DNA of 19,665 bases from an uncultured Clostridia bacterium (lineage in GTDB: Bacteria; Bacillota; Clostridia; Oscillospirales; Oscillospiraceae), in contig CALDMR010000190.1 in the NCBI GenBank assembly GCA_937915065.1, forward strand, positions 1-19,665. The letters run 5' to 3'. Numbering within the stretch: the first letter of the stretch is position 1; the number at the start of each line of letters is the position of its first letter. Position numbers and translations under genes: made by a program. This document shows positions 1-5,540 of the stretch, in pieces. The notes below the pieces were generated by a model. The model ran no database searches and was not told the DNA's origin. It worked only from the letters and a program-made list of their open reading frames with translations.

Positions 1-39
1 AAAAAAAAAAAAGGGGGGCCGGGGGGCCATATCCCCCCC
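1..39 (-). terminator. Possible second terminator built of homopolymer tracts
   Basis: On the minus strand a run of seven G (plus C 33-39) can pair with either of two runs of six C (plus G 21-26 or 13-18), and twelve T follow (plus A 1-12). This has the layout of an intrinsic terminator, but the structure is degenerate because the two C runs compete. The window begins inside the A run, so the full extent cannot be seen. Confidence 0.4.
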
Positions 40-70
40 AAAAAAGGGAGCGCGGGGGCATCGCCCCCGC
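40..70 (-). terminator. Intrinsic terminator of the rib operon
   Basis: Read on the minus strand just after ribH, GCGGGGGC pairs with GCCCCCGC (plus 52-59 and 63-70) around a GAT loop. A T run (plus A 40-45) follows six bases later. The gap between stem and T run is slightly longer than ideal. A second G/C-tract hairpin with a 12-T run lies beyond it (plus 1-39), so termination here is probably strong or doubled. Confidence 0.7.
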
Positions 71-77
71 AAGCTTC

Positions 78-539
78 TCAAATCTGTTTCATCAGGTTGA
101 CCATCTCAATGGCGCTGAGGGCGCAGTCGTAGCCCTTATTCCCGGCCTTGCTGCCGGCGCGCTCGATGGCCTGCTCGATATTTTCCGTGGTGATCACGCC
201 GAAGAGCACGGGCACCCCGGTTTTCAGTCCCGCCTGGGCAATGCCCTTGGCGGCCTCGCTGCACACCAGATCGTAGTGGCTGGGGGCGCCGCGGATCACC
301 GCCCCCAGGCAGATCACCGCATCGTACTTTCCGCTTTGGGCCAGCTTTTGGCCCAGCAGGGGCAGCTCAAAGGCGCCGGGCACCCAATAGGCGTCGATGG
401 CCTCCTCCGCCACGCCGTGGCGCACCAGGCCGTCCTCCGCCCCGGAGAGCAGCCTGCCCACGATGAACTCATTGAACCGGGAGGCCACCAGCGCCACCCG
501 CATACCCTGTCCGATCACATTGCCCTGGATCACATTCAT
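78..539 (-). CDS. ribH: 6,7-dimethyl-8-ribityllumazine synthase
   Basis: Condenses 5-amino-6-ribitylamino-uracil with 3,4-dihydroxy-2-butanone 4-phosphate to give 6,7-dimethyl-8-ribityllumazine, the penultimate step of riboflavin synthesis, in a cytosolic multimeric shell. The 153-residue length is typical. Visible family motifs are SRFNEFIV (about residues 20-27), the substrate-binding VPGAFELP (53-60), GAVIRG (79-84) with the likely catalytic His88 in SHYD, and the C-terminal GNKGYDCALSAIEM. The frame is open further upstream, but the start at 539 is chosen because AGGAGG (plus 549-554) lies 9 bases before that ATG and the family N-terminus fits. It is the last gene of the operon, separated from ribBA by about 95 bases that hold a small hairpin. 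Confidence 0.97.
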   Translation of the reverse strand: MNVIQGNVIGQGMRVALVASRFNEFIVGRLLSGAEDGLVRHGVAEEAIDAYWVPGAFELPLLGQKLAQSGKYDAVICLGAVIRGAPSHYDLVCSEAAKGIAQAGLKTGVPVLFGVITTENIEQAIERAGSKAGNKGYDCALSAIEMVNLMKQI

Positions 540-589
540 TGTTCTGTTCCTCCTGATCATAAAAAATTCTGAATAAAAAAAGGATGCTG

Positions 590-609
590 AAAAGGCAGCG
601 GCGGCTGCC
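590..609 (-). terminator. Small hairpin between ribBA and ribH, possible weak terminator or attenuator
   Basis: On the minus strand GGCAGC-CGCC-GCTGCC is a perfect 6-bp GC-rich stem with a 4-base loop, followed at once by TTTT. A further T7 run starts about eight bases later. The T tract is short, so partial termination, processing or 3'-end protection of ribBA mRNA are all possible. If it terminates, ribH would be made at a lower level than the upstream genes. Confidence 0.4.
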
Positions 610-610
610 C

Positions 611-642
611 GGGGATGCTTATGCCTGGGGATGCTTATGCCT
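611..642. repeat. Tandem duplication of a 16-bp unit over the ribBA stop codon
   Basis: The unit ggggatgcttatgcct occurs twice back to back (611-626 and 627-642) and is followed by another G run. The copy at 627-642 contains the ribBA stop codon (TAA at plus 635-637); the other copy lies just beyond the stop. It looks like a recent slippage or short-homology duplication. Confidence 0.85.
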
Positions 643-1864
643 GGGGGTTCATTTCGGCGGTCTGCTCCCGGCCGAAGATGTGGCCCATTTTTTCCTGCTT
701 GGTTTTCAGGTAAAAGCGGTCATACTTCTGGGGCCGGATCTCGATGGGCAGGCGCTCGGTGATCCGGATGCCGAAGCCCTCCATGCCGTAGATCTTGCTG
801 GGGTTGTTGGTCAAAAGGCGCAGCTCCTTCACCCCCAGATCCCGCAGGATCTGGGCGCCGACCCAATATTCCCGCAGGTCGGGGGCAAAGCCCAGCTGCA
901 GGTTGGCTTCCACCGTATCGTAGCCCTGCTCCTGAAGCACATAGGTTTTCAGCTTGTTGATCAGGCCGATGCCCCGGCCCTCCTGGCGCATATACAGCAG
1001 CACGCCCCGGCCCTCCCGCTCGATGAGGGACAGGGCCTTGTGAAGCTGGTCGCCGCAGTCGCAGCGGGCCGAGCCGAACACGTCGCCAGTGAGACATTCG
1101 GAGTGGACGCGGCAGAGTACTCCCTTGCCGTCGCCGATGTCCCCCTTCACCAGGGCCACATGGCTCTCGCCGGTGAGGTCGTCGGTGTAGCCGAAGATGC
1201 GGAAGGCGCCGTAGGCCGTGGGCAGCTGGGCCTCGGCCTCCCGGAGCACATGCTTGTCATGCAGGCGGCAGTAGTCCTGCAAGGCCTGGATGGTGATGAC
1301 TTTCAGGCCCCATTTTCCGGCGTTTTCCAGGATCTCCGCCGTGCGCATCATGGTGCCGTCCTCCCGCATGATCTCGCAGCACAGGCCGCATTCCGGCAGC
1401 CCCGCCAGGCGGCACAGATCCACGGTGGCCTCGGTGTGGCCGGCCCGCTTGAGCACGCCCCCCCGCCGGGCCACCAGGGGAAACACATGGCCGGGGCGGC
1501 GCAGATCTTCGGGCCGGGTGTCGGGGCTGACGCATTTGCGGCAGGTGAAGCCCCGCTCCTCGGCGCTGATGCCGGTGGTGGTGTCCACATGGTCGATGGA
1601 CACGGTGAAGGCGGTGCAGTGGTTGTCGGTGTTCACCTTCACCATCTGTTCCAGGCCTAGCCGCTGGGCCACTTCCTCGCTCATGGGGGTGCAGATCAGG
1701 CCCCGGGCGTGCCGGGCCATAAAGTTGACGTTTTCCGTGGTGGCGAACCGGGCGGCGCAGATCATGTCCCCCTCGTTCTCCCGGTCGGGATCGTCGATGC
1801 ATAAAATGATCTTTCCCGCCTGCAGATCCTCCAGTGCTTCTGCCACAGTGTTCAGTTGTGCCAT
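635..1864 (-). CDS. ribBA: Bifunctional 3,4-dihydroxy-2-butanone-4-phosphate synthase / GTP cyclohydrolase II
   Basis: Supplies both precursors of riboflavin: the RibB half turns ribulose 5-phosphate into 3,4-dihydroxy-2-butanone 4-phosphate, and the RibA half opens GTP to the diaminopyrimidinone. The length of 409 residues is normal for the fusion. RibB motifs are DDPDRENEGDMI (24-35), RHARGLIC (51-58), RPGHVFPL (123-130) and GHTEATVDL (142-150). RibA shows the zinc ligands C257, C268 and C270 (C-x10-C-x-C) and GRGVLLYMRQEGRGIGL (285-301). The segment SAEERGFTC (100-108) differs from the usual SAxDRxxT pattern. The ATG at 1864 has AGGAGG (plus 1873-1878) overlapping the ribE stop codon, which indicates coupled translation. 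Confidence 0.97.
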   Translation of the reverse strand: MAQLNTVAEALEDLQAGKIILCIDDPDRENEGDMICAARFATTENVNFMARHARGLICTPMSEEVAQRLGLEQMVKVNTDNHCTAFTVSIDHVDTTTGISAEERGFTCRKCVSPDTRPEDLRRPGHVFPLVARRGGVLKRAGHTEATVDLCRLAGLPECGLCCEIMREDGTMMRTAEILENAGKWGLKVITIQALQDYCRLHDKHVLREAEAQLPTAYGAFRIFGYTDDLTGESHVALVKGDIGDGKGVLCRVHSECLTGDVFGSARCDCGDQLHKALSLIEREGRGVLLYMRQEGRGIGLINKLKTYVLQEQGYDTVEANLQLGFAPDLREYWVGAQILRDLGVKELRLLTNNPSKIYGMEGFGIRITERLPIEIRPQKYDRFYLKTKQEKMGHIFGREQTAEMNPQA

Positions 1865-1877
1865 AGTTCAGTCCTCC

Positions 1878-2534
1878 TCAAAATCCGTGTTCGGTCAAAA
1901 AGGCCTCGGTCAGTCCGGCGGCCGCTTTTTTCGGTGTGCTTTGGGCCCCGCCGCCCAGCAGCTGGCGCACATATTTGCCCAGGATATCCGTTTCCAGGTT
2001 GAGCTTGTCGCCGGGCCTACGGTGCAGCAGGATAGTGTCCGCCTGGGTGGTGGGGATCAGGGACACGCTGAAGGTGTCCGCCGTCCGGGCGGCCACGGTG
2101 AGGCTCACCCCGTCCAGGGTCACGGACCCTTTCTCCACGATCAGCTCCAAATTCTCCGGAGCCGCTGAAAGTGTGACCCATTTTGCCGCTCCCTCCTGTT
2201 TGATCTGCACAATTTCCACAAGGTTATCCACATGCCCCGTGACAATGTGGCCGCCAAACCGGCCATCCGCCGCCAGGGCCCGCTCCAGATTGACGGTTTC
2301 GCCCCGCTGCAGCCGGCCCAGATTGCTGCGGCGCAGGGTTTCTGCCATCACATCGGCGGTGAAGCCGTCGGGCAGCAGGCGGGTGACGGTCAGGCAAACG
2401 CCGTTGACGGCGATGCTGTCGCCCAGCCCGGTGCCCTCCAGCACCCGCCGGGCGGCAATGGTCACGGCGCCCCCGGCGCTGCCGGAGACCACGGAGCGGA
2501 CGGCGCCCACTTCTTCCACAATTCCGGTGAACAT
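1878..2534 (-). CDS. ribE: Riboflavin synthase, alpha chain
   Basis: Catalyses dismutation of two 6,7-dimethyl-8-ribityllumazine molecules to riboflavin and the pyrimidine product, the last step of the pathway; the family acts as a cytosolic homotrimer. The 218-residue protein shows the expected internal duplication. The N-terminal half begins MFTGIVEEVG and carries VNGVCLTV (43-50), and the C-terminal half, after VTGHVD (98-103), carries LDGVSLTV (140-147). The ATG directly abuts the TAA of ribD with no base between, and its ribosome site AAGGAGG lies inside the end of ribD, so translation is probably coupled. The same gene is called ribB in Bacillus literature. Confidence 0.97.
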   Translation of the reverse strand: MFTGIVEEVGAVRSVVSGSAGGAVTIAARRVLEGTGLGDSIAVNGVCLTVTRLLPDGFTADVMAETLRRSNLGRLQRGETVNLERALAADGRFGGHIVTGHVDNLVEIVQIKQEGAAKWVTLSAAPENLELIVEKGSVTLDGVSLTVAARTADTFSVSLIPTTQADTILLHRRPGDKLNLETDILGKYVRQLLGGGAQSTPKKAAAGLTEAFLTEHGF

Positions 2535-3632
2535 TTACTTCTCGCCCTCCTTGATGTCATAGGTCAGTAAAAGATCGTCTCCAAAGGGTTCCGTGGCCGC
2601 CAGGGCCAGCCGGGGGCCATCCTCCACGGCGGCGGCCCCGGGGCCGCCCAGGGGCGACTTTGCTCCCCGTCCGCCAAAGACCCGGGCGCCCACATAGGCG
2701 TAGATTCGCCGGACGATCCCCGCCGCCAGGGCGGCGGCGTGGATCTCGCTGCCCCCCTCCACCAGGATGCTGTCGATGCCCCTTTGGCCCAGGGCCGCCG
2801 CCAGGGCCGCCAGATCCACCCGGCCCTGGCCGTCGGGCAGGCACAGCACGGTGATGCCCAGCCCCTCCAGCCGGGCCCGCTTTTCCGGGTCGTTTTCGGC
2901 GCAGGCCACAATGGTCTCCTGGCGGCGGGCGGTGCGGCAGATGCGGCAGTCCGGCGGGATGCGCAGGCGGCTGTCGCAGATCACCCGCACGGGGTTCCGC
3001 CCGCCCTCGGCGCGGCAGCTGAGCAGGGGATCGTCGGCCAGCACGGTGCCGATGCCCGCTAAAATGGCCCGGTAGCGGCCCCGCAGGGTGTGGACATGGG
3101 CCCGGGCCTCTGCCCCGGTGATCCACTGGGACGCGCCGGTGACGGTGGCCAGCTTGCCGTCTGCCGTCATGGCGTATTTCAGGGCCACATAGGGCTGGCC
3201 GGTGGTGATGTAGTGGAAAAAGATGGGGTTCAGGGCGTCGCACTCCCGGCGGAGGAAGGCTTCCTCCACGGCGATGCCGTGGGCCCGCAGCAGGGCCGCC
3301 CCCCGGCCGGACACTTTGGGATTGGGATCCCGGGAGCCGATGATCACCCGGGAAATCCCGGCCTCGATCAAAGCTTCGGTGCAGGGGGGCGTGCGCCCCT
3401 GGTGGCAGCAGGGTTCCAGGGTCACATACAGGGTGGCCCCGGCGGGATCTTCGGTGCAGCGGGCCAGGGCGCAGCGCTCGGCATGGGGCTGGCCCCACCG
3501 GGCGTGCCATCCCTCGGCGATGATGCGGCCCTCCTTTACGATGACCGCCCCCACCAGGGGGTTAGGACTGGTCCAGCCCCACCCCCGCCGGGCCAGGTGG
3601 ATGGCCCGGCGCATATACTCCCGATCGTCCAT
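2535..3632 (-). CDS. ribD: Bifunctional pyrimidine deaminase / reductase RibD
   Basis: Carries out the second and third steps after GTP ring opening: deamination of the diaminopyrimidinone and NADPH-dependent reduction of its ribosyl chain. The 365-residue protein has an N-terminal zinc deaminase domain with HAE (50-52), PCC (74-76) and the TPPC cysteine C84. The C-terminal reductase domain has LKYAMTADGK (151-160), GIGTVLADDP (193-202) and VEGG (291-294). The ATG at 3632 is supported by AAAGGAG at plus 3642-3648, nine bases upstream. It is the first structural gene of the operon, 312 bases downstream of the predicted transcription start; that leader holds the FMN riboswitch and two terminators. 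Confidence 0.97.
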   Translation of the reverse strand: MDDREYMRRAIHLARRGWGWTSPNPLVGAVIVKEGRIIAEGWHARWGQPHAERCALARCTEDPAGATLYVTLEPCCHQGRTPPCTEALIEAGISRVIIGSRDPNPKVSGRGAALLRAHGIAVEEAFLRRECDALNPIFFHYITTGQPYVALKYAMTADGKLATVTGASQWITGAEARAHVHTLRGRYRAILAGIGTVLADDPLLSCRAEGGRNPVRVICDSRLRIPPDCRICRTARRQETIVACAENDPEKRARLEGLGITVLCLPDGQGRVDLAALAAALGQRGIDSILVEGGSEIHAAALAAGIVRRIYAYVGARVFGGRGAKSPLGGPGAAAVEDGPRLALAATEPFGDDLLLTYDIKEGEK

Positions 3633-3679
3633 GGTGCAAAACTCCTTTCTTTTGGCAGATCGCTCTGGAGCCCGGGGCG

Positions 3680-3713
3680 AAAAAAAGCGCCCCGAGAACG
3701 GTTCTCGGGGCGC
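3680..3713 (-). terminator. Second intrinsic terminator in the FMN riboswitch leader
   Basis: On the minus strand GCGCCCCGAGAAC pairs with GTTCTCGGGGCGC (plus 3701-3713 and 3687-3699) with almost no formal spacer; in practice the innermost bases open as the loop. Seven T follow (plus A 3680-3686). It sits about 45 bases before the ribD ribosome site, so transcription must pass it to reach the genes. Confidence 0.85.
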
Positions 3714-3754
3714 GGGATTGCAAAAACGGGCAGGGGCGCGCCTTTGCAGGATAC

Positions 3755-3787
3755 AAAAAAACTCCGGAATGAGGGTTCATTCCAGAG
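3755..3787 (-). terminator. First intrinsic terminator, just downstream of the FMN riboswitch
   Basis: On the minus strand CTCTGGAATGA pairs with TCATTCCGGAG (one U-G pair) around a short ACCC loop (plus 3762-3772 and 3777-3787). Seven T follow immediately (plus A 3755-3761). It lies about 35 bases after the aptamer, the usual place for the expression platform of a transcription-terminating FMN riboswitch. Confidence 0.85.
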
Positions 3788-3821
3788 CGTGCAAAGACGG
3801 GGGCCCATGCCTCCGTGTGCT

Positions 3822-3928
3822 TTCTTCTTTCATCCAGACTATACTGTCGGCCCCGGAATTTCACCGGATCCTGCCTTTCGGCTCGCGGGCTTTACCGCCG
3901 GTGGGGAATTGCGCCCCGCCCTGAAGAA
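3822..3928 (-). ncRNA. FMN riboswitch (RFN element)
   Basis: Read on the minus strand, the conserved RFN landmarks appear in order: the outer stem strand TTCTTC (plus 3923-3928), AGGGCGGGG, AATTCCCCACCGGCGGTAAA, GGTGAAATTCC, CCGACAGTATAGTCTGGATG, and the closing GAAGAA (plus 3822-3827). The outer stem P1 pairs TTCTTC with GAAGAA. The aptamer binds FMN, and FMN binding normally favours the downstream terminator so the rib genes are shut when flavin is plentiful. GGGGCC inside the aptamer (plus 3849-3854) is complementary to GGCCCC between aptamer and first terminator (plus 3800-3805), a candidate switching helix; that last point is inference. Confidence 0.96.
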
Positions 3929-3950
3929 TCGCTGATGTGATTGTGCCTTT

Positions 3951-3978
3951 ATTATAGCGCGTTTTTTTCCTTTGTAAA
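3951..3978 (-). promoter_or_regulatory. Promoter of the rib operon
   Basis: On the minus strand TTTACA (plus 3973-3978) and a perfect TATAAT (plus 3951-3956) are separated by 16 bases, a housekeeping sigma-A arrangement. The expected transcription start is near 3944, about 15 bases before the outer stem of the FMN riboswitch. Confidence 0.8.
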
Positions 3979-3989
3979 GGGGCATTTTT

Positions 3990-4889
3990 TCAGCAGCCGC
4001 CGGTCAGAGCCAGGGCGTCCTCCACATCCAGCTCCCTCTGGAGGGCCAGATTGATGCCGCAGGCCGTCAGCCGGGCCAGGCGGCGGGCCCGCCGGTCGAT
4101 ATCCTTGGGCGCCACCAGCAGGGAGACCGGCGGCAGGGCGGATTCCTCTGCCGCCGCCCCCGCCTGCTCCAGCAGATCCGCCGCCAGGGTGGCCCCCTCG
4201 ATCACCGTGGGCACCCCCACCGCCAGCACCGGCACATGGAGGGTCTCTTCGTTCAGGGCGGCCCGGTGGTTGCCGATGCCGGAGCCGGGGATCAGGCCCG
4301 TGTCGGAAAGCTGCACCGTGGCGCACAGCCGCTGCATCCGCCGGGACACCAGGGCGTCGATCACGATCACGCAGGCGGGCTGCACCCGCCGGGCCACCCC
4401 CTGCACGATCTCCGCGCTTTCCATGCCGGTGGTTCCCAGCACCCCCGGCTCCAGGGCGCACACCGGGGCAAAGGCGGAAAAGGGGGCGCCCAGGGTCCGG
4501 CGCAGGTGGCGGGTGACCAAAATCTGTTCCGCCGCCCAGGGGCCCACGGCGTCGGGGGTGACGGCCCGGTTGCCCAGGCCCGCCACCAGCACGGGGGCGT
4601 CTCCCTGCCGCCGGGGCAGCAGGCGGCGCAGCTCTTCGGCCAGGCAGCGGGCATTTTCGGCAAAGGTTTCCGCCCCTTCCCCGGGGGCCAGGTCGATGGT
4701 GCGGTAGCGGCCCGCCGGTTTTCCCAGGGCCGCGCTGCCGGCGGCGTTCAGGATCTCCACCGCCGTGACGGCACAGCCCCGGCGGCCGTACTGCCGGGCC
4801 CGCACCCCCTGTAGCTGGGTGGTTTTTCCCGCCTGTTCCTCAAAAAGTTCCCAGGCCTCGTCGGCCAAATCCGTTCGTTTGCTGGGCAT
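3990..4889 (-). CDS. gpr: GPR endopeptidase (germination protease)
   Basis: Degrades the small acid-soluble proteins that coat spore DNA during germination; made in the forespore as a zymogen that processes itself. This shows the organism belongs to an endospore-forming lineage. The 299-residue protein matches the family from RTDLA (5-9) through GLGNRAVTPDAVGP (104-117), LVTRHL (124-129), VIVIDAL (174-180), SDTGLIPGSGIGN (195-207) and GVPTVI (225-230). The two aspartates of the A25 peptidase family are D113 and D178. The ATG at 4889 has an AAAGGGGA ribosome site about nine bases upstream. Only seven residues lie through RTD, where the Bacillus zymogen carries about fifteen. It is divergent from rpsT, an arrangement also known in Bacillus. 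Confidence 0.95.
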   Translation of the reverse strand: MPSKRTDLADEAWELFEEQAGKTTQLQGVRARQYGRRGCAVTAVEILNAAGSAALGKPAGRYRTIDLAPGEGAETFAENARCLAEELRRLLPRRQGDAPVLVAGLGNRAVTPDAVGPWAAEQILVTRHLRRTLGAPFSAFAPVCALEPGVLGTTGMESAEIVQGVARRVQPACVIVIDALVSRRMQRLCATVQLSDTGLIPGSGIGNHRAALNEETLHVPVLAVGVPTVIEGATLAADLLEQAGAAAEESALPPVSLLVAPKDIDRRARRLARLTACGINLALQRELDVEDALALTGGC

Positions 4890-4938
4890 GATTTGTGTCC
4901 CCTTTTCTGAAAAAATACTAAATGTGGTGTTTCCTTTC

Positions 4939-4967
4939 TATTTTTTCTGGTTTTGCGCACCTTATGC
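4939..4967 (-). promoter_or_regulatory. Candidate forespore (sigma-F/G-type) promoter of gpr
   Basis: On the minus strand GCATA (plus 4963-4967) and AGAAAAAATA (plus 4939-4948) are 14 bases apart. This fits the forespore pattern GYWTA followed by GGNRANANTW at all but one defined position. Bacillus gpr is known to be transcribed by sigma-F and sigma-G. The AT-rich surroundings make a chance match possible. Confidence 0.45.
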
Positions 4968-4998
4968 AAAAAAATATCAGAAAATTTTGAAAAATTCC

Positions 4999-5027
4999 TT
5001 GCTTTTTTGAAAGGATAATGGTAAAAT
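4999..5027 (+). promoter_or_regulatory. Promoter of rpsT
   Basis: TTGCTT (4999-5004) and TAAAAT (5022-5027) are spaced 17 bases apart, a housekeeping promoter. The expected start near 5034 gives a leader of about 60 bases that contains a small hairpin before the ribosome site. Confidence 0.65.
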
Positions 5028-5044
5028 ACCATTCTGCACGGAGT

Positions 5045-5061
5045 ATGGAGACGTGCTCCAT
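5045..5061 (+). promoter_or_regulatory. Hairpin in the rpsT leader
   Basis: ATGGAG (5045-5050) pairs with CTCCAT (5056-5061) around a five-base ACGTG loop, 15 bases before the GGAGGAGG ribosome site. S20 synthesis is autoregulated in Escherichia coli, where a non-ATG start is also used. A similar role here is only a suggestion. Confidence 0.4.
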
Positions 5062-5076
5062 GCGAAATTTCCTGCC

Positions 5077-5084
5077 GGAGGAGG
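5077..5084 (+). promoter_or_regulatory. Strong ribosome binding site that fixes the TTG start of rpsT
   Basis: GGAGGAGG at 5077-5084 ends eight bases before TTG 5093. This selects the TTG over the in-frame GTG at 5084, which overlaps the site itself, and over the ATG codons further upstream. Confidence 0.85.
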
Positions 5085-5092
5085 TGTTTGGT

Positions 5093-5356
5093 TTGCCGAA
5101 TATTAAGTCTGCGAAGAAGCGCGTTCTGATCGCTGAGAGCCGCAATGCTCAGAACAGAGTTCAGAAGTCCGCTATGAAGACCGCGATCAAGAAGTTCGAG
5201 GCTGCTGCCGCAGAAGGCAATCGCACCGAGGCTGAAGGCGCATACAAGGTCGCTGTGAAGAAGGTCGACATGGCCGCCAGCAAGGGTCTGATTCACAAGA
5301 ACAACGCTGCGCACAAGAAGAGCGCCCTGACCCTGAAGCTGAACCAGATCGGTTAA
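5093..5356 (+). CDS. rpsT: 30S ribosomal protein S20
   Basis: Binds 16S rRNA during assembly of the small ribosomal subunit. The 87-residue product starts with (M)PNIKSAKKRVL, the standard S20 N-terminus, and continues with lysine- and alanine-rich helices (SAMKTAIKKFEAAA, HKNNAAHKKSALTLKLNQ). The frame is open from 5018, but a start there would add 25 residues unknown in S20. The TTG at 5093 gives the correct N-terminus and follows a strong ribosome site. Codon use is AT-richer than in neighbouring genes, with many AAG, GCT and CGT codons, as expected for a highly expressed ribosomal gene. It stands alone between its own promoter and a strong terminator. Confidence 0.96.
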   Translation: MPNIKSAKKRVLIAESRNAQNRVQKSAMKTAIKKFEAAAAEGNRTEAEGAYKVAVKKVDMAASKGLIHKNNAAHKKSALTLKLNQIG

Positions 5357-5372
5357 TTGAAACATGGCTCTG

Positions 5373-5406
5373 AAAAGAACACCCGATGGGTGTTCTTTTT
5401 TTGTTT
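5373..5406 (+). terminator. Intrinsic terminator of rpsT
   Basis: AAAAGAACACCC (5373-5384) pairs with GGGTGTTCTTTT (5388-5399) around a GAT loop and runs into an uninterrupted T tract. It lies 17 bases after the rpsT stop. Confidence 0.92.
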
Positions 5407-5441
5407 TCTCCCGGCGGGGTGAAAAAGAATGGCCCCGCCCC

Positions 5442-5470
5442 TTGCAAAGCGCCGTTCCCTTTTATATAAT
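5442..5470 (+). promoter_or_regulatory. Promoter of glyS and probably of the downstream genes
   Basis: TTGCAA (5442-5447) and a perfect TATAAT (5465-5470) are 17 bases apart. The expected start near 5477 leaves a leader of about 60 bases. I see no T-box element between this promoter and glyS. Confidence 0.8.
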
Positions 5471-5504
5471 AAAGGAGTTAAAGAAGAAAATAAGAAGGCA
5501 TTGC

Positions 5505-5540
5505 ATGGCAATCCTTTGTTTGGAGGTTTCACTACGATGA
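5505..5540 (+). CDS. Possible 11-codon leader ORF overlapping the glyS start
   Basis: An ATG at 5505, preceded six bases earlier by a weak GAAGG, opens a frame of 11 codons (MAILCLEVSLR). Its TGA overlaps the first ATG of glyS as ATGA. The ATG sits in the loop of a small hairpin, ATTGC-ATG-GCAAT (5500-5512). This could couple glyS translation to a leader peptide, but so short an ORF is easily a coincidence. Confidence 0.25.
   Translation: MAILCLEVSLR

Noticed and set aside
584..1660. A 358-codon plus-strand frame opposite ribBA
   Set aside because: Shadow of ribBA on the minus strand; no ribosome site or protein-like motifs.
3971..3982. CCTTTGTAAAGG inverted repeat after gpr as a terminator
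   Set aside because: Weak five-base AT-rich stem; on the gpr strand it is followed by A, not T, and it overlaps the rib promoter -35.
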